A DNA stretch of 64,000 nucleotides. Origin: Rhipicephalus microplus. Taxonomy: Eukaryota > Arthropoda > Arachnida > Ixodida > Ixodidae. The position numbers and the translations under genes are program-made. Below are positions 53,801 through 62,800 of this stretch, piece after piece (positions within the stretch are counted from its first letter, which is position 1; the number at the start of each line of letters is the position of its first letter). The DNA lies in assembly GCF_043290135.1 (NCBI RefSeq), contig NC_134704.1, forward strand, positions 21,150,001-21,214,000. The letters are read 5' to 3'. Below the pieces are notes generated by a model. That model was given only the letters and a program-made list of their open reading frames with translations, was not told the origin of the DNA and searched no databases.

Positions 53801-56800
53801 TCGGTCGAATACAAGTTCAAATGGTGTCACTCGCGTTGTTTCTTGAACGGCTGTATTATATGCGAACGTGATGTAGGGCAATATTTCATCCCACAGTTTA
53901 TGTTCGACGTCGATATACATTGAAAGCATATCAGTCAGAGTTCTGTTCAAGCGCTCCGTTAGGCCATTTGTTTGAGGATGGTATGCTGTAGTTCTTCTCT
54001 GGTCTGTATGGGTCATTCGCATCAGACATTTCATTAGGTCTGCAGTAAAAGCTGGGCCACGATCTGTAATTACGACGCTGGGTGCACCATGTCTGAGGAC
54101 TATGTTGTTGATGAAGAACTTGGCAACTTCAAGAGCTGTTGCGGTGTACAGCGAGTCAGTCTCAGCGTAGCGAGTGAGATAGTCCGTGGCTAAGACTATC
54201 CACTTCTTGTGTGCAGTCGATGTCGGAAACGGGCCTAAGAGATCCATACCGACTTGTTGGAATGGGGCATGCGGTGGTTCTATTGGCTGGAGGAGACCTG
54301 CAGGTTTCACGGATAGAGTTTTGCGTCTTTGACACTCACGGCAAGTTTTCACATAGCGCTGAACTGATGATAACAGCTTTGGCCAGTAGTATTTTAGGTG
54401 AAGTCTGGCGAATGTACGGCTGACACCCATGTGTCCAGATGTTGGCTCATCAAAACATGCGTGCAGAATCTCGTTTCGTAAAGGTGCAGGCACAACGAGT
54501 AAGAACTTGCCACCATGAAGCTTGAAGTTCCTCTTGTAAAGGACCCCTTCTCGAAGACGGAACGAAGGGAGCCCTCTGGATAAAGTGCGCGGGACTTTAA
54601 CGTTGAGTCCTTGGAGACGCTGTATAAGTGGCAGCAAATTGGGATCATTTTGTTGTTGTTGAGCGATTTCTGATGCCTGGACGACGCCTAGAAACGGGAA
54701 GTCTTCTTCCTCCGGCTCACTCGTCTCCACTGGTGCGCATGACAGGCAGTCGGCATCGCTGTGCTTTTTCCCAGATTTGTATACCACAGTAACATCGTAC
54801 TCTTGTAGCCTAAGGCTCCATCTTGCTAGTCGGCCAGAGGGATCCTTAAGATTCGCCAGCCAACACAGGCAATGGTGGTCACTGACTGCTCGGAATGGTC
54901 TACCGTAGAGGTACGGCCGAAATTTACTTATGGCCCAGATGACCGCGAGACACTCTTTTTCGGTTGCAGAGTAATTTGTCTCAGCTTTCGAAAGCTTGCG
55001 GCTGGCATACGCTAGCACTTTTTCTTGGCCGTTTTGCCGCTGGACTAGAATGGCTCTGAGGCCAACGTTACTCGCATCAGTGTGAACTTCAGTTTCGGCA
55101 GTATCATCGAAGTGGGCGAGGATTGGAGAGGCTTGCAGGCGTATTCTTAACTCATCAAATGCTTCCTGTTGTTCACTTTCCCACATAAAGGGCACATCGT
55201 TTTTTGTCAGATTAGTAAGTAGTTCAGCAGTGTTCGAAAAATTTTCCACAAATCGCCGATAGTACGCGCATAAACCCAGGAAGCGACGTACTGACTTCTT
55301 GTCTTTGGGTGTCGGGAACTTCGCGATGGCAGCTGTCTTTTCGGGATCTGGCCGAACGCCGTCGGAGCTGACGACCTGTCCAAGGAATCGAAGCTCTTCA
55401 AAAGCGAAGTGGCATTTTTCTGGCTTGATGGTCAAGTCTGCTGAACAAATGGCTTCTAATACTGTGCGGAGTCGCTCTAGATGTTGGTCGAATGTAGTGG
55501 AAAATACGACGTCATCCAAGTACACCAAGCAAGACTGCCATTTCAGTCCCGCGAGGACAGCGTCCATCATTCTCTGAAACGTAGCTGGCGCTGTGCACAG
55601 GCCGAATGGAAGCGCTTCAATTTCGTAGAGGCCGTCTGGGGTAATGAATGCCGTCTTTTCACGGTCGCGCCCATCCACCTCAATTTGCCAATATTCGCTC
55701 TTGAGATCAAGGGAGGAGAAGTATTTCGCACTCCGTAGTCGATCGAGTGTATCATCGATACGCGGCAGAGGGTATACATCCCGTTTCGTTACGCTGTTCA
55801 GTTTCCGATAGTCGACGCAGAATCGAAGGCTGTTATCTTTCTTTTTAACAAGCACTACGGGAGACGCCCATGGACTGCTGGAAGGCTGGATCACGTCATC
55901 TGAGAGCATCTCCTTTTTGTGTTTCTTGATGACGTCTCTTTCCTTTTGCAATACTCGATATGGGTGTTGGTAAATCGGTCTCGTGGCTTATTCTGTTATA
56001 ATCCTGTGTTTTGCAATAGCCGTGCGTCGCACCTTAGAGGACGTTGAAAAGCAGTCCGAAAACTCTTTTATAAGGGCGAACAATCGGTTCTTTTGATATT
56101 CTGGGAGCCTATGGTTGACGTTAACCGATGCGTCGACGTTGCAGGTCTCTTGTGGAGTGGTTGGCGTTGTCGCTAAACTGCATAGTTCAGTCGCCATGCA
56201 GAACTTGTGGAAATAGGCGATAGCCATACCTTGCGCGATGTGCTGACATTCATTCCCAAAATTCGTAAGGAGGACAACTGAGCGGCCATTCCTTAAGTGA
56301 ACAACACCCCTCGCCACGCAAATTCCTTTGTTTAAAAAGAGCTCTACGTTTCCATCCGCTATTCCTTCGTGGTCACAAAATGCCTTATTTTCAACAAGCA
56401 CCATTACACTACAGCGTGGTGGCACTGTGACATCATCATCAACAACGCGCAGAGCAGTAAGACGTCGCTTTTCCGATTCCTCCACCGACATAGCTTGTTT
56501 GGTCGAAAATGTTACACTGGATCTGCGCAGATTAATTATGGCTCCATTGGCTTGCAGAAAATCCATTCCTAGTATAAGCTCCCTTGAACAGTCCGGCAGC
56601 ACGATGAAGTCAGCAACGTAAGTAATGCCTCTTATTTCGAGCCTTGAGGTGCATCTGCCGAGCGGTGTAATAGTGTGGCCACCTGCCGTGCGTATCTGTG
56701 CCCCACTCCATTTTGTCACAACCTTTTTCAGTTTCTTTGCCAATTTGTAACTCATTACCGAATAATCAGCGCCGGTGTCAACTAAAGCATTTAGCTTGTA

Positions 56801-59800
56801 TCCGTCTATTTTCAACCGCAAATCTGAAGTAATCTTCGCACTGCTGCGCTTATCCTCTGTAAACATAGCATCGTCACCTTGAAACCGTAATGGAGGATCT
56901 TCGCAACTGTAGTTATCAACGGCCTCACCTCCACAAGTCGCTTGCTTCAGTTTTCCTGGTGTGGGCTTGTAGAACGGTGCCCAGAACGTGCGGAAGAAGC
57001 ACGTGGGCTGGGTGATTGGCAACGCCTGGGCGACGGCGATCTTGGCTGATGTTCGCAAGGAGTGAGTGGGCTCGGGCGCGCAGACAAGTACTCTTCGATC
57101 TCCGTTGGTCGTTCACCGTTTCGAGGGCATGGTGCGTACAACGGAAAGCCCCTTAATCCTGCCTGTCGGTAAGGGCAGAATCTATACAGGTGACCTGCTT
57201 CCCCACAATGGAAACACAAAGGCCTGCGCTCATGGTCACGCCAGATGTCACTTTTCCGGGGCCTTTTATCCACGTAGCGAGCTACACCACGGGCTCGTGG
57301 CAGGTAGGTAGCCGTCGGTTCCAGTAGACGAGGTGCGTTGTGTACCGTCGGTGGGCAAGGAGAGGCCATCGCAACTGCTGCATTGGTGTGCGCCGCGGTG
57401 TGTCTGAGTACTTCAGAGTACGTTGGGATGCGTTGAATCGGCTGTGGCGCACGCTCCAGCTCACGTATCATCTGCCTCAGTTCATCTCGTACTACGTCGA
57501 CGACAGACAGTGTTGCTGTAATGTGAGGTGCTTGCAACTTGCTGAGCTCTTCCCTGATCACAGACCTGATGAGTTCTCGCAGGGCGTCCATGTCACTTCG
57601 CTGGCGTTTAGAGAAGACATTGGCAGGTGCATAGTTTATGTCTCGATTGTACTGTCGAGCCCACTGTTCTAGCGTTTTCGCGATGGCTGTCGCTTCCGTA
57701 TGAAACTCCGCAACTGTTCGTGGTGGGTTGCGGACGAGAACAGCAAATAGCTCTTGCTTCACCCCACGCATGAGGTGGCGTAGCTTCTTGTCTTCAGTCA
57801 TATGGGAATCTGCGCGCTTGAACAGGCGGATCATGTCCTCGATATACACTGCGACACTTTCGTTGGTGAGTTGGTTCCTGGATTCGAGCGCAGCCTGCGC
57901 CTTTTCTTTGCGATCCGCGCTGGCATAAGTCGCCAGAGCTTGTCGCCGAAATTCATCCCAGGTCGTAAAAGAGGTTTCGTGGTTCTCATACCATGTCTTT
58001 GCAAAGTCCTCCAAAGCAAAGTATACGCGGCGGAGCTTCTCTCTCTCGTCCCAACTGTTCAAACGTGCCACTCTCTCAAAGAGGTTCAGCCAATCTTCTA
58101 CGTCTTCATACGAGTCGCCATGAAATACTGGTGGCTGATGAGGCTGATTTATCACCACTTGGGCTGGTGTTACATGACTTGTCATGGTGGCGGCGTCCAT
58201 TGACTGAGTTCCCCTTGGTGTGAAGTGGAGTGAACTGAATTCTGGTGAATCACCTTGAAGACGGCGACTGGTCCTCTGATGCACAGGTGTCGGCTCCGCA
58301 GGATCAATTCGCTGGTGGTCGGGGCTACGCTGTCTTGCGTTCGTAGGGCTTTGATTCATTACCCAGCACCTCCACCAGAAATGTAACGATGTTGAAGGAC
58401 TCGGGGTGTAATAAAACGTATTTATTAAAGGGCGAACCTGTGCCCACAACTCAAAGGGACTATGGTCGTAGCACGTTACAGCAGAACACCAAAGATGTCT
58501 TCTTCTTCTGCTTCTTCAAGAAGAGTCCCAAGCGCGTGGCGCACATCATCAGGGGCCAGCTGGGTTCTCGTGCTATCATCATCGTCTCTGCGCAACACTA
58601 GACGGCGCGCATGTATGTCCCTGTGCGCGTGGTGATGGGTGCGTTGTTTGAATGCAGGCACTATGTCGCGGCAATATCTAAATCTACCATCCCACAGTGT
58701 CTTCAGGACTATCTTTAAGTATTGGTCCATATTCAATTTAATACAGCACCCGCCATTACTGCACAATCAGTCACACATTGCTGTGCTTGTGGCTCACCTT
58801 AGACCAGTCCTTAATTGGGGCTCCCTCCTTTGCTTTGTTGAGGACACTTTTCACATTAGAATCAAGTTCATTTCTGCAAGAGGAAAAAATATTCAAGTGA
58901 CGGTAAAACAGTTAAAGCTCCTCAAGACATGATAAACAAAAAGGACATAAACTATGTAGAAAAATCACCACAATGTATGCGCTCGCAGCAAAAGACAACA
59001 ATTATCTTCAAGTGGTGGGGCTGCACACCTTAGCGAGAGAACACTGACCACATGAAACGTGAAAATACCCGGACTTGATATCGTATAGGATCCAAGTACT
59101 GGAACATTTTGCAGTATGGGCTGTTGAACAGTTCATTGAACACGTTTGCCACAGACAGTAACAGATTGACCAATTTAGTTGAATGTGCACATGGACTCTT
59201 ATCCACATGCTATGCACACATTCTATATATGCAACGTAAGGAGATGTGTTGCATACAACTGTCAAAGCAATATCACCTGACAACTGGGGCCAACTCGGCT
59301 GTGAAAGGGGCTTGCTTTGATCTCTTTAAATACTACTATTGCAACAGTGGCACACACGAGGACTAATGTGGCTTGTCCATGCACTCAAGTGGGCGCTAAC
59401 TAGCAAGCACCTCTTGATTTCGCTCAGGGCGCAGCACTTGAATTGGCACACAAATCACTCTGATGCACTTACTTTCTACGAGACCACATCTATCAGTAAC
59501 CATGTGTTCAGGCAGCTGCAGAGGCCCACTGGTTACGGCGCTCAACTTCTGACCAGAAATATGCGGGTCCCTTTCTGGCTACACCGGTCGTTCGATAGAG
59601 CCGAAGTACTAGATGCCCACGTACTGTACAATATCAGTGCAACTTGAAGAACCCGCAGCCACAAAAATTATCCACAACCGCACGCCTCATAGCTGTGGAA
59701 TGTCAAACCCAATGAATAAACCAATTTAGTAATCAGCACCCAGCATAGGTTCAAACGTAACATATTTTACAGGTTATCATTCGCATTCTATCGAACGTCA

Positions 59801-62800
59801 AATCCTGCTACTATTCAAAGCTGTTTCCACTTCCTTTGAACCTAAAAAAATATGGCATTTGGACAGGGTTGGTACCAATTTAAAAAATATTTATATTCTG
59901 CAGGTTAGTCATGTGACGATATGTATGACCATTCTCCTTTAAAACATGCGATATATACTGTTTGAATTCGATTAGAAATTATTCGACCAAAATCGCTATT
60001 CGCTTTAAATTCACTTTAAACATAAAATTCACTCTTTGCACAAGTCATAGCGATTTTCCTTGCAAGCACCTAAGACCATAGGATGCAATGCCACGGGAAT
60101 GCAGCAAGCACTGCACAAGGCATATTAATGGACTAAAGGCAAATATTAAGTTGGTTGATTGACTAAATAGCAGTCCAGAAACCTCGTAGTGTTACTTTTG
60201 TGCCAAGGAAGTGCTTATTTTGAAATAAAATCACGTTTCAATGGCCCGCATTGCATTATTGCACTTTAAGTCCCCCATCTGCAAGTGGCTTGCACCATGT
60301 CACTGTTGCCGTGCCAAATGTTGCCCACCTTTACTGCACGACCACCGACACTGGTAGCAGCACAGTGAAAGTAGCAGGAGCCACAGCAGCAACAATGGCC
60401 ATTGAACAATTTCCTGCCTTGGCCTTTGAGATAGCGGGCGTGCATAGAGTTTCCTAAAATTAACTAGGGGGGACTCTGGCGCTGCGATCGTTCAGCGACC
60501 ATGAGAATGATGGGTAGTGCATGGATTTGCCTAGTCTTCGTACTTGCGGACAGCTAATCGCACTTGTGGCTTCATTTATTGCAGTGTTTCTGTTTTGTTT
60601 TAAAGGAATGAACAAACATTTTGAACTTTGTGACCCGCTTTGAAATAGTAAGCCTAAAAGATTAAGGTGGTGAAGTGCAACTGCCGAACATTTGGCGATA
60701 TTTGTTCCGTGACAAAACAGCTTCAAGTCACACAAAGCCAAAAGGAACGTAATGTACGAAGACTAGGCAAATTCGTATACTACCCATAATTCCTATGCTC
60801 GCTGAAGCGCCGTGCATTGCAGCTCTCGTAGACACCAGTGCCAGAGAGAGAGTGAGTGAGAATTTATTAGAAGGCAGAGAGGTCGGCCTGAGCTAGTTCG
60901 CTCTAGCCTGCTACTCTACACAGGGGATAAGGGAAAGGGGAAAAAAAGAGGGATGAAGGGTGATGATGGGGACAAAAAGAGGAGGTGCGTATGTACAGTA
61001 GCCACTTAGTATAGTACCCTACAGTCTAGTTTCTAGTCCAGTGCTTTTTATAAAGTCTAGAACAGCCTTTGTAGCAGTTTTTGACACTGTTTGGTCGTTC
61101 ATTGCTGACAATATGTGGCTTTCACTTAATGGTGTTCGTCCAATGCTTGCCAACGTTGCAGTTAGCATTTCTCTTTGTGCCACGTATAATGCACAGTCAC
61201 AAAGTATGTGAGCTATCGTTTCGCGCACTTGGCAGCGTTCACAATTTGGGCTGTCCGCACGGCCGATTAGGTGGGTGTAGTGACGAGTGAAGGCGACGCC
61301 CCGGCGAATTCGGTGCACTTTGTTAGCATGTCTTCGGCTGATTTTATCTGGAAGATGAAAAGTCATACTGGGGTCTGTTTCCCGCAGGCGCTTGTTCCGG
61401 TGATCTGGTAGCAACCAGTAAGTGGCAGCGCATTCGCGCATGAGTGATCTCAACAATGTGTTGACGTCACCTCGCGAGTAGGGTACTTTGACGTACATAG
61501 GAGCGTTGTATATTGCCGCTCTTGCTTCGCTATCGGCTGTTTCGTTGCCAACCAGGCCGCAGTGTCCACGAATCCATTGGAGTGCAATCAAGTGACCGCC
61601 CCTGTGTGTTAGGTCAAATGCTTGGACGATTCCTAACGTTAACTCGTAAAATTGGCCTCTTCTTAAGCAAGAATGGATAGCTTGAAGCGCTGATTTTGAA
61701 TCAGACAGAATCGTCCATTTACGCGGTGCTTGGTCGTTCACAAATTTTATGGCTTCTTGTATAGCAACAAGTTCTGCAGCTGTCGAAGATGACCTATGAT
61801 CTAATTTGTACTGTCGGGAAATACCGAGTTGAGGGATCACGAAGGCTGCAGCTGAGGCGGATGAAGTTACGGATTCATCGGTGTAAATGTGCACAGAGTC
61901 GCTGTATCGGTCATCTAAATGTGCCAAGGTGAGTTGCTTGAGGGCAATATAAGAAACATGCGACTTATACGAAATTCCACGCATGTGAAGGCACACCAGC
62001 GGTTTAGTCAATGTCCATGGAGGCACTGCAGGGATTACGGCAGGTGCAAAGCCTGACGGGATCATGTGTCTATGCGTATCGAGGCATCCCGAATAGGTAC
62101 AGCCTGGTCGGTCCACTTGTAGCGAAGGTAACGGGTGCTGTGCATGTCAGGTCAGCAGACGAACGTGCACTCGAAGAGGCTCACAGGACACGTAAACCTG
62201 TATAGGGCATGTACGTGACTCCTCTATAGTGCCAGAAGTAGATGTGCACCGTGGCAGGCCAAGGCATATTCTCAGTGCTCGTGCCTGAAGGCTCTCTAAA
62301 GTACGAAGGCATGTTGCCCGCATGCTGGAGTTCCCTCTAGAGTATATATAGGAAACTCTGTGGTGGCGTTTCTGTTTAGTTCAATTGAGCCCTGCTATAT
62401 GGCACCACCTATCCAGGCTAACCAGGCAAAAATGGAATTTTGAACCACTTGTGCCATTCAAAATAGTAACTGCAGGTGTTCTTTTTTTCCAATAAATCAA
62501 ACAGAAATGGAAAAGCAGCATTTTATTATGTCTCTTGATGCACAGAACTTTTTTTTTTTTATTGCAGCTGGTTTGATTACTAGTGATCAATTGTAGTCAG
62601 ATGGGATCATTTACAACTATCCAATTCACGGGGGCCCATCGTCTAGTACATTTAGCTAGATTTCTCGGTAAGTAGAGCACTGCTGTTGACAATATTGCCG
62701 TTTTAAATGTTGTCATACATTGAGCTTTCACTCTGACATGAATTGTTATTTACCTTTAGTGTAACCTTAATGAGCAAAATAATCTCAGTAATAAAGTACC

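Larger units (their letters stand above)
53038..58673 (-). mobile_element. Ty3/gypsy LTR retrotransposon, 5.6 kb, nearly intact
   Basis: Two 292-bp LTRs (53038-53329 and 58382-58673) start TG and end CA on the element's strand and differ at 5 positions. Order on the minus strand: LTR, primer-binding site, gag, protease, reverse transcriptase/RNase H, integrase, polypurine tract, LTR. No envelope-like ORF. Flanks ATAC (left) and ATAT (right) match at 3 of 4 bases. It sits in a NUP188 intron, same strand as NUP188. Confidence 0.95.

Noticed and set aside
53034..58677. Target-site duplication of the gypsy element
   Set aside because: ATAC and ATAT agree at only 3 of 4 bases; not strong enough to claim.
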